Shown here: in pieces, positions 54,521 to 64,000 of the stretch | Layout: each line of letters begins with the position of its first letter | Position numbering within the stretch: position 1 is the first letter of the stretch | Origin: Impatiens glandulifera | Taxonomy: Eukaryota > Streptophyta > Magnoliopsida > Ericales > Balsaminaceae | NCBI RefSeq assembly: GCF_907164915.1 | Contig: NC_061862.1 | Coordinates: 126,179,641 to 126,243,640 of the forward strand | DNA length: 64,000 nt | Direction: 5' to 3' | Made by a program: the position numbers and the translations under genes | The notes under the pieces: generated by a model | The model's input: the letters and a program-made list of their open reading frames with translations, nothing else | Told to the model about the DNA's origin: nothing | Database searches by the model: none

Positions 54521-56965
54521 TGATAGGATCGGCGTAATCGATAGAAACAAGGGTTTGGTTATTGATGACGACTTCAGAAAAACGACTTGATAGAATTCCT
54601 GTTAGGGATTTAAATCACTTACTATTTTGCACAAACCCTTGCAAACTTTTGAACGATTCAAGTGCGGAAACATTTGCTCGGGTTTGAAGCTAAGAACCAA
54701 GAATGAGAAGATGATATAGTGAAAAAGACACATCAGTTTGTTTATGGATGTTCGGAGCAAACTCTCCTATGTCACCCATTGTTCCAACCACCAGAAGGAT
54801 TCACTAAAAGTTACTTTAAATCAAATACAGTTGCACGATTAGTTCACTATTAAACAAAACAGACTATGTTCAACTTACAATATGATGAAGAATATCACTC
54901 AGCTAAAACAATGCTTTGATTCTAACTCTCTCTTGATAAACATACAGTAAAACAAAAAAGTAGTTCTCTCAAAATAACAGTTTGAATATTCGCGTATGAT
55001 TCTCAATGTTCAGCAAATTATCATCTGGCAGTTCTTCCGTTGTCCTTGAGAATCTTTAAATAAGGAGCAGGTACCAACGGTCGAATCTTCCATAATGACA
55101 CGTGGAGAGCACTAAGATCGTGACCGTACCAATCTGGTAGTGCGTTAGATATTCTTCTAGGATATTCCTGCAAAAACAAGTAGTGGAAAGAATATTTGCT
55201 TACGTGGCATTAATCAATTAGTTGCAACTGGTTGTCGTACTGATCTTCACTGGAAAGTGAAGCAGGAGTAGCGTACAGCTAGTTGATCGTGGGTAGACGG
55301 GTTCTAGCTTCAAGCAACTACTTAAGCATAGCGTTAAACGTATTTCACTTAGACGACCTCGTCTAATGAAATTAGACGCCTCTGTCTAATAGCAGGATCC
55401 ATTAGACCACCTGGTCTAATGGGATTAGACAACACGTCTAATAACACATCCATTCAGTCTAATCTAAAGAAGTTAGACTGCACGTCTAACTTTCATTAGT
55501 TAGACTGCATGTCTAACTATACATCCCTTCAGACTAATTCGAAGGAGTTAGACTGCACGTCTAACTCTCATTTGTTAGAATGCACGTCTAATTACGTATG
55601 TTAGACTACACGTCTAACTACGTATTCGTTACACTACACTTCTAACTACGTCTGTTAGACTACACGTCTAACTACGTATCCGTTAGACCATACGTCTAAC
55701 TACGTATCTGTTAGACCATACGTCTAACTACGTATCCGTTAGACTGCACGTCTAACTACGTCTGTTAGATTGCACGTCTAACTACGTATCCGTTAGAGTG
55801 CACGTCTAACTACGTATCTGTTAGATTGCACGTCTAAATACGTCTTTTAGAATGCACGTCTAACTACGTCTGTTAGACTGCACGTCCAACTACGCCTATT
55901 AGACTGCACGTCCAACTACGTATTCGTTAGACTGCACGTATAACTACGTCTGTTAGACTGTACGTCTAACTACGTATCCGTTAGACTACACGTCTAACTA
56001 TGTATCTGTTAGACTGCACGTCTAACTACGTCTATTAGACTGCACGTCTAACTACGTCTGTTAGACTGCACGTCTAACTACGTATCCATTAAACTGCACG
56101 TCTAACTACGTATCCGTTAGACTGCACGTCTAACTACGTATCCGTTAGACTACACGTCTAACTACGTCTGTTAGACTGCACCTCTAACTACGTCTGTTAA
56201 ACTACACGTCTAATTACGTATCCATTAGACTACCCGTTTAACTATGTATGTTAGACTGCACGTCTAACTACGTATCCATTAGACTGCACGTCTAACTACG
56301 TCAGTTAAACTACACGTCTAACTACGTCTGTTAGACTACACGTCTAACTACGTATTCGTTAGACTGCACGTCTAACTACGTCTGTTAGATTGCACGTCTA
56401 TCTACGTCTGTTAGACTGCACGTCTAACTACGTCTGTTAGACTGCACGTCTAACTACGTTTGTTAGACTGTACGTCTAACTACGTATCCGTTAGACTGCA
56501 CGTCTAACTACGTTTGTTAGACTGCACGTCTAACTACGTATCTGTTAGACTGCACGTCTAACTATGTATCTGTTAGACTGCACGTCTAACTAAGTTTGTT
56601 AGACTGCACGTCTAACTACGTCTGTTAGACTGCACGTCTAACTACGTCTGTTAGACTACACGTCTATCTACGTCTGTTAGACTGCACGTCTAACTACGTC
56701 TGTTAGACTGCACGTCTAACTATGTATCCGTTAGACTGCACGTCTAACTAGGTTTGTTAGACTGTACGTCTAACTACGTATCCGTTAGACTGCACGTCTA
56801 ACTACGTTTGTTAGAATGCACGTCTAACTACGTATCTGTTAGACTGCACGTCTAACTCTGTATCTATTAGACTACACGTCTAACTACGTTTGTTAGAATG
56901 CACGTCTAACTACGTATCCGTTAGACTGCACGTCTAACTATGTATTCGTTAGACTGCACATCTAA
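54521..56965 (-). repeat. Truncated 3' LTR of element B
   Basis: Outer part matches the A LTR (TGATAGGATCGG, TGGATGTTCGGAG, CCTTGAGAATC). It is mostly minisatellite from 55348, and the array runs directly into accessory ORF sequence at TCTTCTTC, without the inner LTR end. Confidence 0.8.
55348..56962. repeat. Large palindromic minisatellite (26/28 bp)
   Basis: About 1.6 kb of units that alternate between TTAGACTGCACGTCTAACTA plus CGTCTG (26 bp) and the same plus CGTATCCG (28 bp), on the order of 55 units by length. Each unit contains the inverted repeat TTAGAC-N5-GTCTAA. Unit sequences are more uniform than in element A, which suggests recent expansion. Confidence 0.95.
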
Positions 56966-57527
56966 CTCTTCTTCTGGGCACAGAGCATTTTGACTAGGTT
57001 GTCGAAGAGGACTTTCATCTAGTTGTACACCTCTTGTGATGGCCACCACCATCTCAAAGACTTTCGTACAATAAATGTAGGAGGAGTTTTTTTGCAAGGA
57101 GAGATTTGGAGATAATATTGTCGCTGAGTAAGGCATACTCAACTTTCAAGAAACTGCTCTTCCTATGATACTTCACTGGAAGGGTCGCATCTGAGAAGAC
57201 ATTCATCATCTCCGACAAAATCTCAAAAGAGGAGGAAGAAAACTCATGGATTCCTACGGATGGGAGAAGGAAGAACATGCCGAATGTATCTTCATCAAAA
57301 CATATCATTCTGCTGAGAACAATCGCGCAAATATATTTGTCGTTGTAAAACTTGGCGGTTTTAAAGAACTCACGAATAATCTGATCGTGATAAATGCAGT
57401 GAGGGCGAAGAAACTTCTTCAACCCAGAACTTGTTAATGATTCAAACATTTGAACCATTCTAGGAATCGGTATAGTAAATACAGACTAGAAATCTACTTG
57501 CAGAGATTTTGGAGAAAAAGAAGTCAT
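56966..57527 (-). pseudogene. Accessory ORF of element B, unit 1
   Basis: Start ATG at 57527 (MTSFSPKSLQVDF), then a TAG where units 2 and 3 have Gln. Open from 57458: FESLTSSGLKKFLRPHCIYH, REFFKTAKFYNDKYICAIVL, FDEDTFGMFFLLPSVGIHEF and LKVEYALLSDNIISKSLLAK. An extra T in the run near 57085 shifts the frame, and 6 bp are missing near 57025. It is the most decayed of the three units and therefore probably the oldest. Family as described for element A at 5471. Confidence 0.75.
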
Positions 57528-57703
57528 TTTGACGAGATGAACACAAGAATTTGACGATTCGAATTCTAGAGAGAGATATAGGGATTTGGGAGTACTCAAC
57601 CATTTGAGTAATATCATTAATTAAATATCAAAGACCTAACGTGTAATTAATATTTAATAATTATACCAACCGTTAAATATTCAGAAGCCTATTCCCAAGG
57701 AAC

Positions 57704-58074
57704 ACAATTGCACGTCTAACTACGCCTGTTAGACTGCACGTCCAACTACGTATTCGTTAGACTTCACGTATAACTATGTTTGTTAGACTGTATGTCTAAC
57801 TACGTATCCGTTAGACTGCACGTCTAACTACGTTTGTTAGACTGCACGTCTAACTACGTATCTGTTAGACTGTATGTCTAACTACGTATCCGTTAGACTG
57901 CACGTCTAACTACGTTTGTTAGACTGCACGTCTAACTACGTATCTGTTAGACTGTACGTCTAACTATGTATCTGTTAGACTGCACGTCTAACTACGTTTG
58001 TTAGACTGCACGTCTAACTATGTATCCGTTAGACTGCACGTCTAACTATGTATCTGTTAGACTGCACGTCTAAC
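57704..58074. repeat. Minisatellite block between units 1 and 2
   Basis: About 370 bp of the same 26/28 bp repeat, beginning after GGAACACAA and ending at the accessory ORF stop. Confidence 0.9.
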
Positions 58075-58639
58075 TCTTCTTCTGGGCATAGAGCATTCTG
58101 ACTAGGTTGTTTAAGAGGACTTTCATCCAGTTGATGGCTACACCTCTTGTGATGGCCACCACCATCTCAAAGACTTTCGTACAATAAATGTAGGAGGAGT
58201 TTTTTGCAAGGAGAGATTTTGAGATAATATTGTCGCTGAGTAAGGCATACTCAACTTTCAAGAAACTGCTCTTCCTATGATACTTTACTGGAAGGGTCGC
58301 ATCTGACAAGACATTCATCATCTCCGACAAAATCTCAAAAGAGGAGCAAGGAAACTCATGGATTCCTACGGATGGGAGAAGGATGAACATGCCGAATGTA
58401 TCTTCATCAAAACATATCATTCTGCTGAGAACAATCGCGCAAATATATTTGTCGTTGTAAAACATTGCGGTTTTAAAGAACTCACGAATAATCTGATCGT
58501 GATAAATGCAGTGAGGGCGAAGAAACTTCTTCAACCCAGAACTTGTTAATGATTCAAACATTTGAACCATTCCAGGAATCGGTATAGTAAATACAGACTG
58601 GAAATCTACTTGCAGAGATTTTGGAGAAAAAAAAGTCAT
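58070..58639 (-). pseudogene. Accessory ORF of element B, unit 2
   Basis: Open frame of 189 codons, MTFFSPKSLQVDFQSVFTIP to LNNLVRMLYAQKKS. Motifs: GLKKFLRPHCIYHDQIIREF, ICFDEDTFGMFILLPSVG, KVEYALLSDNIISKSLLA, MVVAITRGVAINWMKVLLNN. The stop TAG is part of the minisatellite motif TTAGAC, and the ORF lacks about 25 residues that A has at its end. The protein is otherwise undamaged, so it could still be made if transcribed. No signal or membrane segment. Function unknown. The TATA-like box seen in A is not clear here (TATTTAATGAAT). Confidence 0.7.
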
Positions 58640-58817
58640 TTTGACGAGATGAACACAAGAATTTGACTATTCGAATTCTAGAGAGAGATATACAGATTTA
58701 GGAGTACTCAACCATTTGAGTAATATAATTCATTAAATATCAAAGACCTAACGTGTAATTAATATCTAATAATTATACCAACCGTTAAATATTCAGAAGC
58801 CTATTCCCAAGGAACAC

Positions 58818-59104
58818 AATTGCACGTCTAACTACGCCTGTTAGACTGCACGTCCAACTACGTATTCGTTAGACTTCACGTATAACTATGTTTGTTAGAC
58901 TGTATGTCTAACTACGTATCCGTTAGACTGCACGTCTAACTACGTTTGTTAGACTGCACGTCTAACTACGTATCTGTTAGACTGCACTTCTAACTATGTA
59001 TCTGTTAGACTGCACGTCTAACTACGTTTGTTAGACTGCACGTCTAACTACGTATCCGTTAGACTGCACGTCTAACTATGTATCTGTTAGACAGTACGTC
59101 TAAC
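58818..59104. repeat. Minisatellite block between units 2 and 3
   Basis: About 285 bp, same repeat and the same start point after GGAACACAA as the block at 57704. Confidence 0.9.
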
Positions 59105-59669
59105 TCTTCTTCTGGGCATAGAGCATTCTGACTAGGTTGTTTAAGAGGACTTTCATCCAGTTGATGGCTACACCTCTTGTGATGGCCACCACCATCTCAA
59201 AGACTTTCGTACAATAAATGTAGGAGGAGTTTTTTGCAAGGAGAGATTTTGAGATAATATTGTCGCTGAGTAAGGCATACTCAACTTTCAAGAAACTGCT
59301 CTTCCTATGATACTTTACTGGAAGGGTCGCATCTGACAAGACATTCATCATCTCCGACAAAATCTCAAAAGAGGAGGAAGGAAACTCATGGATTCCTACG
59401 GATGGGAGAAGGATGAACATGCCGAATGTATCTTCATCAAAACATATCATTCTGCTGAGAACAATCGCGCAAATATATTTGTCGTTGTAAAACTTTGCGG
59501 TTTTAAAGAACTCACGAATAATCTGATCGTGATAAATGCAGTGAGGGCGAAGAAACTTCTTCAACCCAGAACTTGTTAATGATTCAAACATTTGAACCAT
59601 TCCAGGAATCGGTATAGTAAATACAGACTGGAAATCTACTTGCAGAGATTTTGGAGAAAAAAAAGTCAT
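59100..59669 (-). pseudogene. Accessory ORF of element B, unit 3
   Basis: 189 codons, differing from unit 2 by only two residues (FKTAKFYN for FKTAMFYN and HEFPSS for HEFPCS). Same minisatellite-derived stop. Upstream (59670-59850) is near-identical to units 1 and 2, and then normal element sequence resumes (CTGTTAATGTTAATCATG), so this unit is next to the original left border of the duplicated block. Called a pseudogene because of the truncated end; it may still be translatable. Confidence 0.7.
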
Positions 59670-60114
59670 TTTGACGAGATGAACACAAGAATTTGACTAT
59701 TCGAATTCTAGAGAGAGATATACAGATTTGGGAGTACTCAACCATTTGAGTAATATCATTCATTAAATATCAAAGACCTAACTTGTAATTAATATCTAAT
59801 AATTATACCAACCGTTAAATATTCAGAAGCCTATTCCCAAGGAACACAACTGTTAATGTTAATCATGAAAACATGTTGTTAATATTAGTCGTATAGAGGA
59901 AATAATCAGAAATGTCAGTCACTTTTGAAAAATTGAGAGACACTTATCTTCAATTTATTTGAGAAGTGACTGGTTTATTTTCGGCGGGAAAAAGGTACAT
60001 TGACAGATTCATATACAGATGACAATTGTCTAGATAACCAAAAGATGAAAAGTCTAAGTACACAAGTAGTTAGACGTTTATTCTACTTTTTACATTTTCA
60101 CTTCTACTTGGAAA

Positions 60115-60310
60115 ATCTGTCTATTAGACGACACGTCTAATTATGCATAAACAATACGTGTTGCACGTGTGTCTGGTTAGACGTGAGCTTCCAATTACTC
60201 TTGACATAAAACGTATAACGTCTATTAGACGTATACGTCTAACTTCACAGGTTAAAAACCAAGATATAAGTTAGCGAAAGAAGATAAAAACTGCTTGAGT
60301 AGGCGTACGT
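60115..60310. repeat. Dispersed TTAGACG palindromes, element B
   Basis: Counterpart of 6560-6790 in element A: TTAGACGACACGTCTAA, TTAGACGTATACGTCTAA and relatives. Confidence 0.6.
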
Positions 60311-60429
60311 CTAAGTAGTTATGCTTCTTAAACTTCTATTTTATTGGACGTATTAAGTCATCTGTCTTCTTATCTGTCCAGTTGTGTTTTGAACAATATG
60401 TTCCCCCTATATTTATGCACATAACAACA

Positions 60430-61147
60430 TCAATCAAGATCAACCAGACCTAAAATGTTTCTAAAATGAGAAAACTTAGCTTCGAGGAGAGGCTTCGTGA
60501 ATATATCTTTCGTTTGTTGATCTGTAAGAATATATTCAAGACGAATCTGCTTCTGATTGACATGCTCTTGGATAAAGTGATGTCTGATTTCAATATGCTT
60601 TGTCCAAGAATGCAGAACTGGATTATAGGTGATTGCGATATCACTAGTGTTGTCGTAAAAAATTGGAGATTCTTCAGCTTCAATCCCATAGTCCCTAAGT
60701 TGTTGTTGCCCACAAAAGCTGAGAGCAACAACTGCCAACAGCACGGTACTCTGCTTCAGCTGTAGATGTGGCAACCGATGTCTGTTTCTTACTAAACCAT
60801 GAGATAAGACGATCTACAAGGAACTGGCAAGTTCCACTCGTGCTATTTCTATCAATTTTACATCCTGCATAGTTTGCATCTAAGAAACTAGTTAAATTGA
60901 AACTGGAATCCTTCGGATACCACAGTCCCACATTTTGAGTTCCCTTTAAATACTTCAGAATGCGTTTAGCAGCAGTAAAATGAGAGAGTTTAGGATTATC
61001 CCGAAATCTTCCACAAACACCAATAGCAAATTGGATATCTGGTCTACTAGCAGTAACATAGAGCAATGATCCGATTAGCCCTCTATAGTCTATGACATCT
61101 ACACTTTGGCCACCTTCATCTTTATCCAATTTACTATAGGAGCTCAT
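60430..61147 (-). pseudogene. RNase H region of element B
   Basis: Open from 61147: YRGLIGSLLYVTASRPDIQF, FTAAKRILKYLKGTQNVGLW, LDANYAGCKIDRNSTSGTCQ and ATSTAEAEYRAVGSCCSQLL. A frameshift near 60735 moves to the second segment (60774-60430) with [20 protein letters not shown] and KDIFTKPLLEAKFSHFRNIL. The first acidic residue of the usual SDADYAG reads LDANYAG, so a catalytic Asp is lost. It follows RT in the same frame. Confidence 0.82.
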
Positions 61148-61171
61148 TGGAGTGGCTGCAGCAGAGAAGTT

Positions 61172-62095
61172 CTACATCCCAAACTTTTTTAGTAACTCTT
61201 TAGTATACTTGGCCTGATTGATGAAGGTTCTTTTCTCTAGTTGACGAACTTGAAGCCCAAGGAAGAAAGTTAATTCTCCCATCATGCTCATTTCAAATCT
61301 GTCATGCATTAGCTTAGCAAATTTCTCACACAATTTGGGATTTGTTGAACCAAATATAATATCATCAACATACATTTGAACAATCAGAATGTGAGAATCT
61401 TTAGTGAATCTAAATAGTGTTTTATCCACAGTCCCAATAACAAAATCATGGTCAAATTGAAATTCAGTTAAGGTGTCATACCAAGCTCTAGGAGCTTGTT
61501 TCAAACCATATAAAGCTTTATCAAATTTAAGAACATGATTTGGTAAAGTATGATCTACAAAACCAGGAGGTTGCTCAACATAGACATCTTCATTTAATTT
61601 ACCATTTAAAAATGCACTCTTCACATCTATTTCAAAAACTTTAAAATTCTTAAATGATGCATACGCCAGGAAGATTCTAATTGCCTCATGTCTTTCTACA
61701 GGTGCAAAAGACTCATCAAAGTCGATACCTTCCTCATGTCTGTATTCTTGAGCAACTAAACGGGCTTTGTTTCTAATAACTGATCCATCTTCACTAAGCT
61801 TGTTTCTAAAGACTCATCTTGTTCCTATGACTGACTGGTCAGTCGGTCTAGGAGTTAGATGCCACACTTTATTTCTCACAAATTGGTTTAACTCCTCCTG
61901 CATAGCATTTATCCAATCTGGATCAACCACTGCTTCACCAATTATCTTAGGTTCAATCTGAGAAATAAAGGCAGAATTGGCCATTTCATCCATCAATTGA
62001 CGTCTTGTCCTTTGAGGAGAGAAGGGATTTCCGATGAATAATTCAGGTGGATGATTCTTGTTCCATCTAAAGTTGGATCCAAAGGGATTGGTCAT
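61172..62095 (-). pseudogene. Reverse transcriptase region of element B
   Basis: 62095-61817 shows HPPELFIGNPFSPQRTRRQL and [24 protein letters not shown] replaces the Trp of GTRWVFRNK near 61815. The same frame continues with [46 protein letters not shown] and [20 protein letters not shown], up to a TAG near 61172 where the link to RNase H is. Only two nonsense codons over 300 residues, so decay is modest. Confidence 0.85.
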
Positions 62096-62340
62096 CTGAA
62101 CAGGTGACTCTACGAAGTCCGAACTCTCAACAGTTTGTTGAACAGGAGTTTATACGTCTGGTTTTGAATTTCAACCGGATCAGCCACAGGGTTAGACACC
62201 GAAATCCGTTTATCTAGAACTTCTTCGTCACTTACAGATTCAAGACTTGTTGCTTCTAGTCTGTCAGCAAGGTCAATGGGATCAATGGATTTGCTCTCAA
62301 CAGGCTCATCAAAGACTACATGAAGGGATTCCTCAATGGT

Positions 62341-63464
62341 TTATGTTTTGTTATTGTGTACTCTGTAAGCCTTGATTACAGAGGAATATCCCAACATGAA
62401 TCCCTCATCTACTTTAGCATCAAAAGCGGTCAAATAAACCTTTCCATTGTTATGAATAAAATATTTACACCCAAATACTTTAAAGTATGAAACTGTGGAA
62501 ATTCTCCCATAATACAGCTCATAGGGAGTTTTATCAAAACGTTTGTTAATTATTGACCGATTTTGTGTGTAAGAAGGAGTGTTTATGGCTTCTGCCCAGA
62601 ACGTCTGAGGTACTTCTGATTCAGCTAGCATAGATCTTGCAACTTCCTTCAGAGTCCTCACTCTCCTCTTAGTAATGTCATTCTGCTGTGGAGTTCTGGC
62701 ACTAGACAACTCGTGCCTAATCCCAGATTCCTAGAGATAAGATGAGAGGTATCTGTTAGTGAACTTAGTTCCCTGGTCACTTCTAATGCATGCAATATTC
62801 AAAGATTTCTGATTCTCAATTCTTTTAAATATTCTAATCAAGTTTTCAGCAGTTTTATCATTTGATGGTAAAAATGCTACCCATGTAAATCGTGAAAAAT
62901 CATCAATAACATGTAGGGCAAATCTCATCCCTCCTAGACTCTTTACAGGAATTGGACCAAACATATCCATATGCAACAATTCTAAGAAACGACTGGATTG
63001 AGATTTCCCTTTACTTTTGAACGATGATCTGCCCTGTTTGCCTAACTAGCAAGCAGAGCATACCTTGTCCTTAAAAAACTGAAGTTTAGATAAACTAATA
63101 ACTAAGTTGTTTGAACAAATTCTTTTTTCCAATTCATTTTATATGAATTTCCTACTCTACTACCAGTTAATAAAGTATTGCCATGTTGATCCTTAACTAG
63201 GCATGCATGAGTTTGAAAATCAAATGACAAACCATTATCACATAACTGACTAATACTAATCAGGTTATAGTACAAATTGTCAACAAATAACAAATCATTA
63301 ATGGTTAGATTACCATGGATAATCTTACCATTCTTGTTGTCACCAAAAGTGATCTTAGGTCCAGAATAATCTGCTATATCAGTAAGAAGCTGTTTGTTTT
63401 CTGTCATATGCCTGGAACATCCGCTATCCAGATACCATACAGACTCTTCGAAACCATCATTCAC
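62341..63464 (-). pseudogene. Protease-integrase region of element B
   Basis: Protease SVWYLDSGCSRHMTENKQLL at about 63440. After SYKMNWKKE about 94 bp present in A (9543-9636) are missing, which removes part of the integrase zinc-binding domain and shifts the frame. Core: LHMDMFGPIPVKSLGGMRF, IRSDQGTKFTNRYLSSYL (usual Glu is Lys), a TAG near 62731, then ARTPQQNDITKRRVRTLKEV, where the catalytic Glu of TERRV has become Lys. C-terminal FGCKYFIHNNGKVYLTAFD follows. Several catalytic residues are lost. Confidence 0.83.
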
Positions 63465-63489
63465 TTGTACCTACACAAAACAATATTTA

Positions 63490-64000
63490 CAATCTTTTGT
63501 TACCCACATTCAATTGGGTCCTCGGTCAATCAGACCCTTAGGAATCCATATTTGGTTATTCTAATGGATTTCCTATTTTGTTTAGTAATTAATGCGTATG
63601 ATTTCGACATAGCAGACGCCTTCCTGCTAGTCACTGATCCCTTAGCTTTTGAAGAAGATTTTCTTTTAAAACTCCTTGACTTCGAGTCAGGTTTTAGATT
63701 TCCAGATCTGCTTGCTGCTTCTAACTTATTTTTCAGCCAGCTAATAGTCGGCGGAACATAAGTTATTTCATTCTTCAAAGCTAATTCATCATGAATTGGA
63801 TCCGATGCACTGTCAGTAGAACTCTCTTTGACAAAGTTTATAGGATTAAATTTGTCATTTGCTGAGTTTGACTTTTTGCAGGATAAGTTTGAGTCATTGC
63901 AATCAAATCCTAAATCGGATCTAGATCCAGCAGGTTTCAGCAGACTAATATGATGTTTGACAGCTTCTCCAGACCTTGTTCAAGCACTAACAACATAGTT
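63490..64000 (-). pseudogene. C-terminal gag and gag-pro linker of element B
   Basis: Minus-strand frame with TRSGEAVKHHISLLKPAGSR, LGFDCNDSNLSCKKSNS, FVKESSTDSASDPIHDELAL and ITYVPPTISWLKNKLEAASR, then a Ser/Lys-rich linker (SRSFKRKSSSKAKGSVTSRK). It then shifts frame to reach WVTKDCKYCFV and a TAG before VQVNDGFEESVWYLDSG. The window ends inside gag. Confidence 0.7.

Larger units (their letters stand above)
54521..64000 (-). mobile_element. Copia element B, Sirevirus-like, runs off the window
   Basis: Close relative of element A, minus strand. From the right: gag end, protease, integrase, RT, RNase H, palindrome-rich 3' region, three tandem accessory ORF/minisatellite modules, and an LTR beginning TGATAGGATCGG at 54521. 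Between the LTR array and the first accessory ORF, the inner LTR end, the polypurine tract and the ORF tail present in A (about 4905-5566) are missing. The 5' LTR and most of gag lie beyond 64000. Confidence 0.88.

Noticed and set aside
55348..56962. Regular short repeats with spacers, at first sight like a CRISPR array
   Set aside because: Spacers are only CTACGTCTG or CTACGTATCCG variants and not unique sequences, the context is a plant LTR, and repeats are 26-28 bp head-to-tail. It is a minisatellite.

Overview
This 64 kb window looks like transposon-dense, AT-rich intergenic DNA of a flowering plant, probably a eudicot. The clues are Ty1/copia elements with Sirevirus-like features, a Tat-type Ty3/gypsy element with a plant TATA box, a plant LINE, hAT and Mutator-like non-autonomous elements with clean target-site duplications (TSDs), and two copies of a plant BAHD acyltransferase gene. 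I recall similar post-pol accessory ORFs from Lamiales genomes, but the species cannot be fixed from sequence alone. No intact host gene, tRNA or rRNA gene was found; almost every coding region is broken.

Layout. 1-2280: degenerate tandem repeat. 2749-10244: hAT-like element split by Copia element A (2790-10158, minus strand, 5' truncated) whose 2.27 kb LTR carries a palindromic minisatellite. 10722-12769: non-autonomous hAT with a perfect 8 bp TSD. 14814-16114: BAHD pseudogene 1, broken by a 26 bp duplication inside the HXXXD catalytic motif. 17314-about 26547: decayed Tat-like gypsy element (RNase H, integrase, a 76 bp tandem array in its 3' region, one long LTR), inserted into a locus of exon-like repeats (17195-17310 and 26803-28400) that also holds a Mutator-like MITE. 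29060-31635: 5'-truncated LINE. 32621-33675: hAT deletion derivative.

The second BAHD copy starts at 35148 and stops at 36161 where an outer Copia element (Copia-1) inserted; its last codons reappear at 53761-53818. Inside Copia-1 lie a gag/protease-only gypsy-type element (36234-39297, TSD GAAAG) and a complete 12.1 kb Sirevirus-like Copia element C (41251-53358, TSD TAGAA). A plus-strand copia gag fragment follows, then Copia element B (54521 to beyond the window end, minus strand), a relative of A.

The most interesting system is in elements A, B and C. Each carries, between pol and the 3' LTR, one or more accessory ORFs of one family (resembling what I recall as the putative plant transposon protein family). 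In B and C the module occurs three times in tandem, by clearly different routes. Several of these ORFs have their own TATA-like box and CT-rich leader 80-110 bp upstream of the start codon, which suggests an independent transcription unit inside the retrotransposon. In B the LTR minisatellite has fused to the accessory ORF and both were amplified together, a plausible birth stage of a new satellite. All functional assignments come from reading motifs; no database search was run.
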